Source of the DNA: Protopterus annectens
Taxonomy: Eukaryota; Chordata; Ceratodontiformes; Protopteridae
Direction of reading: 5' to 3'
Assembly: GCF_019279795.1 (NCBI RefSeq)
Contig: NC_056725.1
Coordinates: 1,744,658,689 to 1,744,722,688 of the forward strand
DNA: 64,000 nt
The position numbers were made by a program, and so were the translations under genes. Of this stretch, positions 12,141 to 24,046 are shown piece by piece; the stretch's first letter is position 1; every line of letters begins with the position of its first letter. Below the pieces are notes generated by a model. It was given only the letters and a program-made list of their open reading frames with translations. It was not told the DNA's origin and did not search any database.

Positions 12141-12406
12141 CAGCTTTATTTATTTATTTAATATTTGTTTACCAGGAAAGTCCAACTTGGAATGAAGTAA
12201 ATTTTCAGTGGAGGCCTGGGGAGAAATGCTCCAGATGCATGTCTTTGTAACGTGGGAGGAAACTGGAGCACATGGAGAAAAGCCACACAGATGCAGGGAG
12301 GACATGCAGACTCCACACAGAAGGCACCCCAGTCAAGAATCAAACCAGAGAACCTCTTGATGAGAGGAGACAACACAACTGCTGCACCACTGCACCATCC
12401 AGAAAC
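12141..12406 (-). mobile_element. tRNA-headed SINE with L2-like LINE tail
   Basis: Read on the - strand: A box tggtgcagcag, B box ggtttgattct, and a central block (gtgtggagtctgcatgtcc, then the cctcc...gctccagtttcctccc stretch) widely shared among vertebrate SINEs. It ends with cttctccccaggcctccactgaaaa...cctggtaaacaaat and a (aaat)n run. The last about 90 bp match the 3' tail of the LINE at 44615-46050, so this SINE is probably mobilised by that LINE family. Confidence 0.75.
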
Positions 12407-12419
12407 CTAGCAAATTAAT

Positions 12420-13299
12420 CACAACCACCTCCATGGTTAACCCTGCCAGGAACTGCTGACTTTGTGCTTCACTGCCATGTCCACTGGTTCCAGCTAGAGA
12501 TATAGCTGTAGAAGAAGTACACATTCCTGCATACACACTTCCACATATATCCTCCAGGGCTGGTCTTACCTGAAGTTTTACACATTGCAATCTGTATGCC
12601 AAAAGAAGACCTTTCTATGACTTATACTGCTTGAATCAATGCTTGACTTTGTACAGGAAAGCTAACTCATCAGTATGTGTATGTTTTCCAGGTTCACGCA
12701 ATGTAGGAGATTTTGGGGAAAGAAATTGTATGATTGAGTTATTTATTTATTTATTTATAGTCTGGAGGATGATAGTGCTGGGAATTGGTTGTGGCTGATA
12801 TGGAACAGTATGCAGGAAATAGTCACTACTCATGAAATGATGGAGGTTCGGTATTAAGAGCAGTGGATTAGTGGACCAGTAGTGCAAGAGCTATGATTTC
12901 GTAATTATCCAAGTCAAATAGGATGTGTCAAGCAATATAATTCTGAAGGAGGCAGTGGTTTCTAAATTCTATGGAATATATTTTCAGTGATCTGGATCTA
13001 TGCTTTTTATTTGTTTGTTTCTGCACAGAATTCTGAAATGAGGCCCTGATCCCCACCCAGATCATTCACACCAAAATAAATTAGGAAACCTCTTAGTCAC
13101 AATAGAGACTCAAACAATCTGTTATTAAATGCCTGGATTTCCAGTGTGTGACACCCCCCTTTATACGTGATGACAGCCCTGTGCATGGAGGGTAGCAATG
13201 TAGCTGAGGTATCGCCACTTTTAAATACCCTGTTTCCTTCATCACTTCTGTCTTCCACACTCTCTGAGTTTGGAGGAACTGCAGATTCTAACCTAAATA
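12420..13299. other. Intronic DNA, no recognisable gene
   Basis: No protein signature. A short (attt)n run lies at 12743-12762. The rest is unremarkable. Confidence 0.5.
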
Positions 13300-13804
13300 C
13301 TGGAGGGGGGTCTACTTCAAATGATCAAAGTTGCAGAACATCGAACCACACATCTTCGAGGACAAGATGATAGATGTTCTACAACATCGAACATTAAAGC
13401 AGAATAAATTAAAAAAGATAAAGAGTCTTCTTGTACGTTTTTGCAGGGGGCAAGTCCCCCTGCACCCCCACACATGGGGGGATGTGCCCCCCACACCCCA
13501 TGCTACTTAAATATACCAAGTTTGAGATAGCACTACAGTGAAGAGAATGGTACATTTCTCATTCCATTCTGTACAGTACCGTTCTCTTCACTGTAGTGTG
13601 ATCTCGGACTTGGTATATTTAAGTAGCAGGGAGTGTGGGGGTGGAGGGGGGCTTACCCCCTGCAAAAATGTGAAATAAGAAGTTAAAACCACAGAGTGAA
13701 TACCCACAGGGTACAAAACTGATAAGAAACAAAAAAAACAAAAAACGAAGAACCACATCCAAAGCACAAGGCAGACATTTAATTCAAATACGTACAAATT
13801 CACT

Positions 13805-13850
13805 TGCTAAGCGCTTTCACCATTACAAATGGCTTCATCAGAGTAAGTGA
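13805..13850 (-). ncRNA. Hammerhead ribozyme motif, left end of family D PLE
   Basis: Read on the - strand: ctCTGATGA (core 13841-13835), AGCC, loop atttgtaat, GGT, GAAA (13818-13815), GCGC. Both conserved boxes are intact and stem II is GCC/GGT. Hammerheads of this compact kind are established components of PLE terminal repeats. Confidence 0.8.
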
Positions 13851-14161
13851 AAATCATCCATACCACGCATTAAATACCCAAGCAATTACTCAAACATCCA
13901 ACAGAAAAATAATTAAATAATTAAATTGATAATTGTTAAATAGATTTAAATGGTGAATATATCCATGCACGTTATAGAATAATAATACCCAAACTTGCTG
14001 TTAAAACTGGTGTATAAAACATCTTATCTACAGTGTGTAAACTTGCATCTCTCCATCAAATAAAACTAACATGAAAAAATAAAAAAATGAACATAATAAT
14101 AAATAAAAAATAATGTTGGTGATGGTCATTTAAATAAAGTAGATAGGGGTATAGAAATACC

Positions 14162-14582
14162 TTATAACCTCCTATTTATACTATATCCTATTAGCCTTAC
14201 TTTTAAAACAGGTTTTAGAGAAATGTATTCATTCAGACCTGGTGGGGTTGTTGCATCCAAGATTATTTGCCATTTATATTCCAATAATTCTACCTTCAAC
14301 CTTTCATCCCCACCTCTCATAAAGCATGTCACTCTATCAGTTTCAAGAAATTCATTTTCTTTGTGATTATACACAGTGTATACTATGCATGTATAATGCA
14401 TTATGTGTGTCCTTATTTTTTATAGCCCTCTGATGTTCTGCAATCCTGTCTTTTAACCTATGGACAGTTTTGGCCACGTAGAATGCATTGCAACTAATAC
14501 AGGTGGCAATATATACCAACTTCTGTGTGTTGCAACTACACCTACCAGGGCACCCTATGGTCTTAATATAACTGGACGCCAC
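14162..14582 (-). pseudogene. GIY-YIG endonuclease end of family D PLE
   Basis: Two overlapping frames joined by a frameshift near 14390. The first (14582-14370) has 'GCPGRCSCNTQKLVYIATC', 'CNAFYVAKTVHRLKDRIAEH', that is cysteine cluster, GIY-YIG core (with YVAKT instead of YVGKT) and the R-EH box. The second ends with 'LLEYKWQIILDATTPPGLNEYI', the PLE C-terminal W-I-L-PGLNE block, and stops at about 14165. The Gly-to-Ala change and the frameshift suggest it is inactive. Confidence 0.8.
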
Positions 14583-14644
14583 TACATAAGGTCCTTCATT
14601 AATGAACCTGCAAAATGGGTATTTAATGTGTGGTATGGATGATT

Positions 14645-14692
14645 TTCACTTACTCTGATGAAGCCATTTGTAATGGTGAAAGCGCTTAGCAA
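14645..14692 (+). ncRNA. Hammerhead ribozyme motif, right end of family D PLE
   Basis: CTGATGA at 14655-14661, AGCC, loop, GGT, GAAA at 14678-14681, GCGC. It is identical in core to the left-end copy but on the opposite strand, so transcripts of either strand through this element would contain one ribozyme in sense. Confidence 0.8.
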
Positions 14693-14829
14693 GTGAATTT
14701 GTACATATGTGAAATAAGAAGTTATCACTTTTAGTTTTTTTTGGGGGGGGCTCAATATTGCAGAACTTTGATCCTCTGGTCCTTGATGTTCTGGAACTTC
14801 AATACTCTGAAGGGGACCCACTGGACATG

Positions 14830-15640
14830 ATGGGGCCTACCATGTAGCACTGGTGAGTCTACTATGCATATACTTTTGCATGTGGTCGTTGCAATATCCA
14901 TTATCATTATCACATAATGCATCCAATAACTCACTAGATGTATCTTCAAAACAGCTACGATCTACAAATACTACCTTAAGAACAGAGGCTGCATTAATTT
15001 TTGTGAGACTTTTTAGCTATACAGGTCAGGTGGTTTACAAACTTAATGAGCATAATAAATAATAAAAACTTAAAATGAAAAATACAATATTTATTACATC
15101 ACTGACACAAATTTTATTTTCCACTAAATGATTCCCAGTGGCTTATCAGAATAATATCAATAATATATGATATAGGATACAGTAAAGAAAATACTGTGTT
15201 CACACTTTTTACCAAATACGCAAGTAAATATAATCCCCAACTAGGAAAATATTCAAGCCTGGTGTTTTATATATTATTTTTGGAATTTCCTTTATCAAAA
15301 GGAGCCCTCTTTCTTGATAATGAATAATAGTCCGCATTCCTACCTGGGGTAACAAAAAATGTCATAATGGTGCTCCTTTAAAAAAAACCTCTGTTGATAG
15401 AATGGCACTTCTAAAAAGCAGTGTCTACCTATCACAGTATTTTCAGTCAGTGTAATTGCTCTATTTTTCACTGTGTTACAACTGCCTTCAGAAACACAAG
15501 CCATGTTTTCTCAGAAGACACACAGAGTAAATATAGCTGACCTGCTGCTTTCTCTGGCTACTGTCTACTAGTCGTCAAAGAACACTGCTACTAAAATACT
15601 TTATCACTTCTCTGCCTCCAAAATTCAGAATGCTCTCTTT
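14830..15640. other. Intronic DNA, no recognisable gene
   Basis: No protein, RNA or repeat signature that I can support. Confidence 0.5.
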
Positions 15641-15944
15641 CCCTTTGTAGACTTATATAGTGAGCATAATCCTGATGACATTTTGTCACCCATTTGGTAC
15701 TGCCTATATAACATCTCTAAGGAATACACCCACATTAACTCAGTGGATGAATGCATGCACAGAACTAACTAGATTTTATTTAATTTTTTATTCGTCTTCA
15801 GAGAGAACACTGTCACTGAAGCAATTTTCATTTCCACTCCCCACAGGATTTCAAAAGCAAACTGGCTCCTTGTATGTAGAGCATAATAAGCCTGATAATA
15901 TTATTTGTCATATTTTTTGGAACTGCCTATACACATATCCTAAG

Positions 15945-16083
<139 letters not shown>

Positions 16084-16147
16084 AAATAAACAGATAAATA
16101 AATAGAGGTAACTGGCTATTAATCTACTATTTTTTCCTGGAACACAT

Positions 16148-16225
16148 CAATGAAAGCACATAGGTTCATAGGTGTGTACTAGGCTAATGACCCTGGAGCC
16201 TTTGCAAGCCTAGCACATAGTATCA
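16148..16225 (-). mobile_element. 3' tail fragment of CR1-like LINE
   Basis: On the + strand it reads ggttcataggtgtgtactaggctaatgaccctggagcctttgcaagcctag, the reverse complement of the 3' end seen at 21862-21960 (ggcttataaa...cctagtacctacctatgaact). Only the tail survives. Confidence 0.55.
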
Positions 16226-16399
16226 CTCTTCCAACAGTAGTACTCAAAATGTGGCACATCTCTTTGTACAAGGAGCATAATATCACACCTTTAGAACTGC
16301 CTAAATACAAATCCCAGGACAAGTGTGTGCAGAAATAAAAAACACTGATTGACTATTAATTATCCATATTTCCAGAATGGTGCATCACAGCACTTACAC

Positions 16400-17820
16400 T
16401 CATCTCCACTCAGGATGCAGCCTTTAGTCAGCGATTAGCCACAAGACCCCCCCCACAGATTCTGGTTGAATAAGTGTGGCCTTCTCCCCTTTGTCTGTAG
16501 GAAGCATATGCACATGATATAGCCCTGTCTTCTGCACTTTGGTACACGATGCTTTTCTTTTTTATTGATAGCATAAGAAACTTCTCTTCAAAATATGAGT
16601 AACACTGACATTTCAAGTCACTGTTTAACTGTCCTTCACACAGAATGTGTGGTCAGTTAGTGACCACACCTGAAGTTAATGAAATGTATCTCATCTGTGA
16701 AATAACTACTTAGCCACTTCAAGTTTTTCTTGCAAATGACTGGGGAATATGCCTAACTACAGAGAGAGACTAGTTAATCGTTAACTGTTGATTTCACTGC
16801 CATGGTCACAGAGAACAAGACATGGATTTGGCTAATCGTGATCTGTTGTCACCTTGTGGCAGGGTGAGGTGGAAGATGAATTCTAATGAAAAGAATGCTG
16901 CCGCTTTCCCATTTTCAATTTTCATGCATTCTTCTGAGCATCTGAAAGTAAATCATTTTATTAGTACAATTAATGCACTAATGAAATGTTTTACTTTAAC
17001 ATTTCCCATGGTTGGAAAATGTGGTTATTTTTTTAAGATCTTGTGTTTTTTTAACTCATTCAAACCTATAGTGACATTTGTTTGTATATTTGCAGTTTGC
17101 AACCATCCCACCTTATGGTATCCAGACCTTTTTTGGGTATGGCTTTTTTAACCAAGTAACTTATCAGCTAATAATAGCCAGCATTAGAAGGTGCAAAGAG
17201 TTTTTAACAACATGACACTAAGATTGTCCTATAGTAGAGAGATCAATCAATGTGTTACTTATTATTCATATGTTCATATTTATGTTCATATTTTCATAGC
17301 TGAGAGCCCTAGCTGTTATAGAGTAACATGGTGTGAAATGCCATGGTAGGAGACTGGAAAATTCATTGTCAGTTGCCATTTATATCACACTATACCTGAG
17401 ATATTGCTAGTCATTTGTTAGTAATTATTAAAATAAACAGTATTATCATATGTACTTAATACTTCAAAAAAACACGTGACTTACAAATAGTTGCATGGCA
17501 TCAGGTGAAACCTTAAATATTTTTCAGAGAAAACTGTCTTTGGTATTTGCACTGTAAGATGCACATCTTTAGTTATATCCAGTGCTATTTATGTTGCTAA
17601 TTTTACAATTAAGCTTATTTTTCATATTTCTGTAAATATCTCAATAAACATGCATTCATAGAAGAATGCATTGTTTTCATGTCAAGTCTATGTCTGGTTA
17701 ACAAAAACAACATATGTCTGGATAGTACAGTTTCCAAGTTATGCCAATTTGTTTGTGAAAGTTTAACAAGAATATAATTTGAGGTTTGTGTGTATTATAA
17801 TATATCATAATATTTATGAA
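16400..17820. other. Intronic DNA, no recognisable gene
   Basis: Nothing identifiable. The longest open frames are chance AT-rich frames. Confidence 0.5.
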
Positions 17821-17821
17821 T

Positions 17822-17889
17822 AGACGTTCCGCTGTGGCAACCCCTAACTGGGAAAAGCCAAAAGACACAACAACAACAACAACAACATT
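17822..17889 (+). mobile_element. RTE 3' tail with (CAA)n
   Basis: The segment ccgctgtggcaacccctaac...aaaagccaaaagacacaacaac is a copy of the 3' terminus of the RTE element at 32265-33340 (reverse complement there: gctgtggcaacccctaacgg), followed by a short CAA simple repeat typical of RTE tails. Confidence 0.7.
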
Positions 17890-19260
17890 TATGGAAAGAC
17901 CATGAATGCACTTACTAACATAATTGTAAAGAATACTTCTTACTGATAACATTGCTATTTGTGCAGTTTTAATAGCTTTTATTGTTCACAAAATATTTAC
18001 ATTTGTTTTTCTTATGCTTTTTTAATTTTATTTTTCAGAAAATGCTCTGGAATGCAGTATGTGGACAGGCTGCAAGAGGTGTGGCATTTTGCACCACATA
18101 GGTGTTAATGAGTTAATGAAGACAAATTACTCAAGGAAAAATTGAATTGCCTTAACACTCTCAGTTCTGACTACTGCAAGTGGTGCTGAGATAATGCGGC
18201 CCCATTGTTAGGAGTTTAAATGCATTGCTTAGAGCAAGTTTATATAAGAAATACACAGAAACACTATTATGTTAAGAACACATCTTTGTGGTTCAAAGGT
18301 TTGTGAAGACTTGCAAATCTTGCTAATGATTGTAAAACTTAAATAAAACGTGTTTGTTGGAGAGCTGTACCCATTGGGGAAGCTAAAAGCTCACATTATG
18401 CTGATATTGTTCAGCAGTGAAAGAAGCCATCAGATAAACTAGTGACAACGTATGTAATACTAAAGTGTATAACCTCATAAAATGTCAAGTTATAAATGTC
18501 TGTCAGTAAAAATCAACTAATTAGAGAAAAGAGTGCGTTCTAATACCAAATAAATTATCTGAAGTTGAGGATGAAAACTGGCTTGGGTGGATGAAAGAAG
18601 GTCCTCTCCATGTTGCCTCACCTTATTGTGGAAGCACCAGCATTTTTTGAAGTAGCACTAAGGTCCAGAGAGACAGCTGGGGCACAACTGCTCAAAAAGG
18701 ATAGAATTCTGGATATGGTCTGAATCAAGATGAGATCAGAGATGCAGCTGAAGAGGCTATTGGCTGAGTGTGATCATACTATTATAGCACTACGTAGTTG
18801 TGAGGAGGTGGAAGGGTAACAAACTAAGGAGAACAATAATGATGATTGACTTCAAGTGACTTGATAATGCTGAGCAGGAGCAGAGCATGAAAGGTGAGAT
18901 AAGGGATTATTGGCAAGTCAGTGAACAAGGTATCAGAATGGGGTTTGAAGATAGGACAAAAAACGAAAAAGAGGAGAGAAGAGAGGTGTGCCTATGTGGC
19001 CCCTTAAGATTGAGGGGCTTGTGAATATGGTGAAATGGAGACATACAAGAGATATTAGGGAGGTGATAGGCGGTAAAGAGACAAAGATCAAAGATGCAAG
19101 CAGAATAGAAACAAAGCAAGTAAGGACAGCAAAAGTACAATTCTAAAGGGAGTCAGACTAAATCAAGAAAGAGATGAAAGGTTGAACTCATATAGGCTAC
19201 CCACCAAATGTGATGATCTGGGTAAGAGGAGTTATAGAGGAAGCTGGGAACCTGAAGGTA
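17890..19260. other. Intronic DNA, no recognisable gene
   Basis: No supported feature. The purine-rich stretch 18500-19180 gives no recognisable translation. Confidence 0.5.
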
Positions 19261-19264
19261 GGTA

Positions 19265-19516
19265 CAGAACACATACACACACACACACATACACACACAG
19301 TCACACGTGCACATGCACAAATTCATGGACAAACATTCAGGAGCACACACATGCACACAGAGCTGTTTGTGTACATACACACATCACACACACACATATG
19401 CACACGACACACAGACACATGCACACCCACAGAAATGTGTTCACACACAGTTGCTAGAGTGCACACACATACACACAGGTCCAAGCGCTCGTGTACACAC
19501 GCACACACACACTCTC
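19265..19516 (+). repeat. Imperfect CA-rich simple repeat
   Basis: About 250 bp dominated by CACA with regular interruptions (catgca, catacac). It produces several overlapping His/Thr-rich or Cys/Val-rich frames on both strands that are not genes. Confidence 0.9.
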
Positions 19517-20264
19517 TGACATAAGTGCTTCTTGGCTTCAGTCAGTATGAGTTTTGTAGGGCACTCATGACAGCCTACATCAGTACAGGATTTAGACCCC
19601 TGGACTACACAAATTACTTGTAATAAAAAAGAAAATATCTGTGCCAGTGCTCTTTTTGACGTGACCAAGTCTATTTGAAGGCTATATTTTACTGCAGGTA
19701 ATTCCTTTTCTTGTACTGTTGTTACGGTACCTATCCTCATATAATTATTCTTTTTCTGAAGAAAGCCAAAGTCAGGGTAGCTAGAGTAGACAGACAAAAA
19801 CTTTTTTTTTAATGTATGTGTATGTGTGTATGGACAGTGACAGATATATGCCCCCGGATCTGATGATTCTAATCATCTCTGAGACCAGTGTGTCTGTGAA
19901 AATAAAATTTGTTTTTTGTAGTGATGCTGTTCCCGACAAAACAGCCTTGTTAATACTTCCTGCTGTCTTGTGAAGGATGCACTGTTATTCTATGAATTCT
20001 GATAGTAGTTTTCCTGCAACAAATGAATCTCTTAACATGACCTAGGAGGGCAACTTTGTTTTGGTTATGTACCATCTAGTTATTTCCCAAACTGTATCAG
20101 ACTAAAGATGCCTTGGTTATGGTTAGTGAACATAACTAAGTGCATTTCCTCATTGTGTAAGGAATTAGTGATGACATCTTTAGATTAATACTTCACAATA
20201 CAAAAATAAATAATATAGAAGTCTGCACTGAAATATTACAACTTAACCTACATTTTACTTACAG

Positions 20265-20349
20265 ATTTATTACTACGCTGATGCAAAGACAACTCACACT
20301 ACTTATCCTGATGGTCTAGAAGTTGTGCAGTTCCCTAATAATCAGATAG
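20265..20349 (+). CDS. CENPJ: CENPJ (CPAP) exon, TCP10/G-box domain part 1
   Basis: An 85-bp exon with a good acceptor (ttttacttacag, ending 20264) and donor (GTGAGT at 20350). It encodes 28 residues beginning [17 protein letters not shown] and ending FPNNQI, plus the first base of a split Glu codon. This is the hallmark beta-hairpin repeat of the CPAP C-terminal TCP10 (G-box) domain. CPAP is a centriolar protein that governs centriole length, binds tubulin through other regions and binds STIL through this domain. The next exon (34999) completes the Glu codon and continues the repeat. The 14.6-kb intron after it is packed with transposons. The gene runs on the + strand; its other exons are outside the window or unrecognised. 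Confidence 0.9.
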
Positions 20350-20801
20350 GTGAGTAAACAGAAAAAGAAATACATGCTAAAATCGGTCTTGTCTGCTGTG
20401 AAAGTGTATGCTGATACCTTGCAATAAGAGCAACTGTTTTTCTTTGATATGGATAAAATTGTATAAATAACCTGACTATTGTTACTGCATAAGTTGTTTT
20501 TGTTGCAGTCTCTTATATAAACATGAGCTGTGTTAGAGCAATGAGCACTATACATGTGTAATGCTAGTGCTTTGGGTGTTAAACATGTACAATGTAAGGG
20601 CACTGAGTGTAGAAGCTGTATATTGTAAATATATTGAATGTTGAAGACATATAATGTAAGCACTTTTGAGAGTTGCACATGTATAATGTAAATACAATAG
20701 GAGTTGAACATGTATAATGTGAACACATTAGGTGTTGTACATGTATAATGTAAACACATTAGGTGTGCATGTATAATGCAAACAAATTAGGTGTGGAACA
20801 T

Positions 20802-21121
20802 AGGTCTATATTATGTGATCGAACACACCATATGATTGAACTTTTAAAAGTTCAGACGTTTCAATGGCGATCTCTCTACAGTGCAGAATGGGAAGATTTC
20901 CCTTTCCTGCACTGTAGTGCGATCTCAGAGTTGGTATATTTAAAGAGCGGGGGGTGTGGAGGTGCAGGGAGGCTTGCCCCTACTTAAAACGTTCAGGTAG
21001 GTTTTTTTCTGCGGTTTCTTTTTTTTTTTATCAGATTTTTGAACTTTTAAAAGTTCGATGATATGGTATCGACCATATGACATTCGAACTTTTAAAAGTT
21101 CGATCATCTAATATAGACGCA
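20802..21121. mobile_element. hAT-like MITE inside the minisatellite
   Basis: A 320-bp element with flanks TGGAACAT (20794-20801) and TGGAACAC (21122-21129), an 8-bp target duplication with one change. The termini are AGGTCTATATTA / TGCGTCTATATTA in inverted orientation, followed by subterminal palindromes built on gaacttttaaaagttc. The interior carries the core found in the 5021 and 13308 elements (ctgcactgtagtgcgatctc, then ttggtatatttaaagagcgg). Confidence 0.75.
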
Positions 21122-21467
21122 TGGAACACATATAATGTAAACACATTAGGTGTGGAACATGTATAATGTAAACATATTAGGTGCTGAACATGTATAAGGT
21201 AAACACGTTCGGTGTGGAACATGTATGATGTAAAAATATTAGGTGTTGAATGTATATGATGTAAACACATTAGGTGTTAAACGTGTAATACAAGTCCATA
21301 TGATATAAACATTGAGTGATAAACACGTATAAAGTAAGTGCATTAAGTGTTAAACATAAAATACTGAGTGCTGTACATGTATAATGTAAGAACATTGAGT
21401 GTGGAACATGTATAATACAGTCACATTAAGTGTTGTACAGTTATAATGTATGCACATTGAGTGTTCA

Positions 21468-21660
21468 TAAGTTCATGGGTTCATAGCTATATACAAGGCT
21501 TGCCTTTATAAGCCTAGCTGTGCAATCCAACCCAATTGTGTCCCTATATGTCATAGACATTTATTAGGAAGGCATATGTTAGGAAGTTTGTAGAGGGCAT
21601 GTGGGGGATATGCTAATTTGGGCATTGCTGTCTGCCTCTGTCTATGAGAGACATGGTATT
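21468..21660 (-). mobile_element. CR1-like LINE 3' fragment
   Basis: Begins gttcataagttcatgggttc and continues with a variant of the aggcttataaa block. This is the reverse complement of the CR1-like 3' terminus described at 21862-26040. It sits within the minisatellite and is 5'-truncated to under 200 bp. Confidence 0.5.
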
Positions 21661-22061
21661 AAATATATTTAATATAAGTATATTGAGTGTTGATGAGTAT
21701 AGATAATGTAATACATTGAGAAATGTATACATCTAATATAAGCACATTGGGTGCTGTACATGTATGTAAGTACATTGAGTGTTGCACATGTGTAATGCAA
21801 GCATAGTCAGTGTCGAACATATGTATTATAAGCACAAGTGTAAACAGCTTAGTTTAAGTCATCCAATAAATAGGTTCATGAGTTCATAGGTAGGTACTAG
21901 GCTATCTGCCCAAGGGCATTTATAAGCCTAGCCAGAGTGTGTCAGCTTTCGCTGCCATATTGATTAATTAACTGAGCCTCTGTCAAGAAGTGCCAATGAA
22001 GTGATCCCAGGGGTGTATTTTCTGTTACCCATCCACTCGTCAAGGTTTCTCTTGAAGAGTG

Positions 22062-22798
22062 TTAGTGAGGGACTCTGCCTAATGTACTTAGGAATTTTTT
22101 TTTCCAAAGCATGGGTAGGCTCTGTGACAGGAATCTATCCCTCCAGCATGTTCTATTTATTGTTGTGGCGAGGTTTAGCTCACTAGAGCGAGTGGCTCGC
22201 AGTGACTTGGATTTCTTTAGGTGGAGCATGTCCATCAGTTCTGAGTTGGACATGGCTTTGTAAGTCAGGCAGAGATCACCTCTGAGTAAGTGATATGTGA
22301 CTGAGTACAGCTGGAGTTTTTCCAGTCGGGCTGCATAGGACATATGTTTGAGGCCAGTAATCCTCTGGGTAAGTTACTTTATGGTCTTTCCAGCTGTTGG
22401 AAGTGTCTTGTGAGGTACATCCCAAATGGGGCATTGTACTCTATGATGGGTCTGATGAGTGATGAGTAGAGGGGCACTATAACCTCTTTATTTCTAGATG
22501 CAAACCCTTTAGTAATTAGATGGGCTACATAGAAGGATTTCCTAACTACTTTGGCAATATGATTGTCAAAGGAGAGATTACTATCTACCTGGGTCCCCAG
22601 ATCTCTTATTACCTCTTCTGTATTAAGGGGGCTGCCACCTATGTGGTAATTCATGGGTGTTTTGTTTTTCCCAAACAGGATGACTATGCATTTTTTGGCA
22701 TTTAGCTTGAGGCCATGACTTTGACACCAGGTGTCCGTCTCAATAAGGCCCTTTTGGAGAATGTCCATGTCAGCTGGAGAGTCAATTATGGCTCCCAA
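22062..22798 (-). pseudogene. LINE RT C-terminal half
   Basis: Frame 22798-22379 continues the RT after the FADD motif ('FADDCKLGAII' just upstream) with 'WCQSHGLKLNAKKCIVILFG' (the L-N--K--VM-FG block) and 'DLGTQVDSNLSFDNHI' (the LGV-LD--LSF--HI block). After a frameshift, 22343-22062 gives 'WRDRFLSQSLPMLWKKKFLSTLG', the C-terminal block found in CR1 elements. Confidence 0.75.
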
Positions 22799-23029
22799 TT
22801 TGCAGTCATCAGCAAACTTGGTTAGCCATAGTCCTCCTGTGTTTGCCTGTACTTCTGAGAAGTATATGCTGAACAGTAGAGGTCCCAGGACCGAGCCTTG
22901 TGGGACACCACTTGTGACTGGTTTAGAGTCGGACCTGGAGCCCGCTATTCTTACCGTGTGAGTTCTGTCTGTAAGCCAGTTGGCAACCCATCTCGTGACG
23001 TAGGGGTTTATGTTCAGGCTGATGAGTTT

Positions 23030-24046
23030 TTATATAATTCCAGAGTGGGGAATGGTGTCAAAAGACTTGGCGAGGTCAAGGTAGGCTGTGTGAACTACCT
23101 TCCCCTCATCTATGGCCTTGGTGACTGTCTCAAAGAAGTCAACCAGGTTTAGTAGGCATGACCTGCCCTTAACAAAGCTGAACTGGGTCGGGTCAACAAT
23201 GTCTTTGTTAATGAGCTCCATGATGATGCGCTCCATAGCCTTGCAGACCAGGCTAGTCAGGCTTATGGGGTGATAGTTACCAGGGTCAATTGTGGCCCCT
23301 CCTTTGTGGAGTGGAATAACCGTTGCTGTGCGCCATTCTATGGGCATGTAGCCTGTGGAGAAGCTGAGGTTGAAGAGTGTGTTTAGGTGGGGGGTTAATT
23401 CGTTGTGTAGTTCATGCAAGATGCAGCCTGGGACACCATCTGGCCCCATTGATGCTGTGCTTTTGGCTTTTGAAATGGCTGTTTTCACCTGTGCGTCTGT
23501 GATTTCTGGGACACTACACTTTTCCGGTATTGTTGTGGGCCCTTTTGGGGGTGAGAGGGGAGTGAAGTTTACACTGAATCCATCTGTCAGGATGTTGGCA
23601 ATATCAGTGGGTTCAGTATATTTTGTGCTATTTTGCACTAGCTCAGAGCATATCTTTGAGTTGCCACTTAGATTCTTGACATAGATAAAGAAAGCTTTGT
23701 GGGTTTTTTTCGAATCCTTGGCTATTTTTCTTTCAAAGTTAGCCTTGGAGGATTTTATGAGGGACCTTAGTTTTTTACTGATACTGATCAGGGATGTCTT
23801 TCCTTCTTGGGATTTGCTTTTTTTCTGAACTAGTTTCCTCCTTCTATTGTATAGCCTGTTTATGGCAGGGGTCCACCAGACTGGTTTCCTTCTCTTAGGG
23901 TAGTGAGTCTTGGTTTTGCTAGGGATGGCACGACCCATGCATCCTTGTAGGTGCTCATAGCATGCATTTGTAAAGGTTCCTGCATCTTGGACACTGTTAT
24001 CTTTTAGCGTGGGGGCTGTGAAACTTATCACCTCTGTCTTAAGTAA
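23030..24046 (-). pseudogene. LINE ORF2 linker and RT N-terminal half
   Basis: Reads in one frame from 'EVISFTAPTLK' through a basic linker ('KPVWWTPAINRLYNRRRK') to RT motifs: 'ASMGPDGVPGCILHEL', 'WRTATVIPLHKGG', 'GNYHPISLTSLVCKAMERI', 'FSFVKGRSCLLNLVDF' and 'TAYLDLAKSFDTIPH' (motif A, D-AKAFDT--H). The frame ends at a single stop after HSGII; the alignment resumes immediately beyond it. The first 50-odd codons of the longer open frame (24220-24047) belong to the hammerhead insertion, not the LINE. Confidence 0.8.

Larger units (their letters stand above)
13686..14706 (-). mobile_element. Short PLE with inverted hammerhead termini (family D)
   Basis: Bounded by a perfect 18-bp target duplication, atgtgaaataagaagtta (13668-13685 and 14707-14724). 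The element has inverted terminal segments (about 13786-13875 and 14617-14706), each with a good hammerhead core. Between them lies the C-terminal GIY-YIG part of a PLE protein on the - strand. It is 5'-truncated, lacking any RT domain. It inserted into the foldback MITE, so it is younger than that element. Confidence 0.85.
13308..14820. mobile_element. Foldback MITE split by a PLE
   Basis: The ends are imperfect inverted repeats: GGGTCTACTTCAAATGATCA at 13308 and, inverted at the right end (14820), GGGTCCCCTTCAGAGTATTG; both continue to CAGAACATC. The flanks CTGGAGGG and CTGGACAT could be a decayed 8-bp target duplication. The interior, about 13441-13668, is a long hairpin of near-palindromic arms (G/C-rich outer part, then tacttaaatataccaag and gcactacagtgaagagaa). 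The arm core matches the elements at 5021 and 20802. A 1021-bp PLE (13686-14706) interrupts the right half. Confidence 0.65.
20550..21850 (+). repeat. 31-bp minisatellite downstream of the CENPJ exon
   Basis: Degenerate tandem units of the type tgaacatgtataatgtaaac + acattaggtgt recur at 31-bp spacing (for example 20678, 20709, 20740; then 21158, 21189, 21220). The array is broken by a MITE (20802-21121) and by a CR1-like LINE tail (about 21468-21660), and resumes in poorer form to about 21850. It starts about 200 bp after the exon and encodes nothing real, though it yields Tyr/His/Cys-rich chance frames on the - strand. Confidence 0.8.

Noticed and set aside
19182..19524. Several overlapping His/Thr- or Cys/Val-rich frames on both strands
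   Set aside because: All are translations of the imperfect CA repeat.
20316..20759. 147-codon - strand frame rich in Tyr, His, Cys
   Set aside because: It is the reverse translation of the 31-bp minisatellite and overlaps the CENPJ exon donor.
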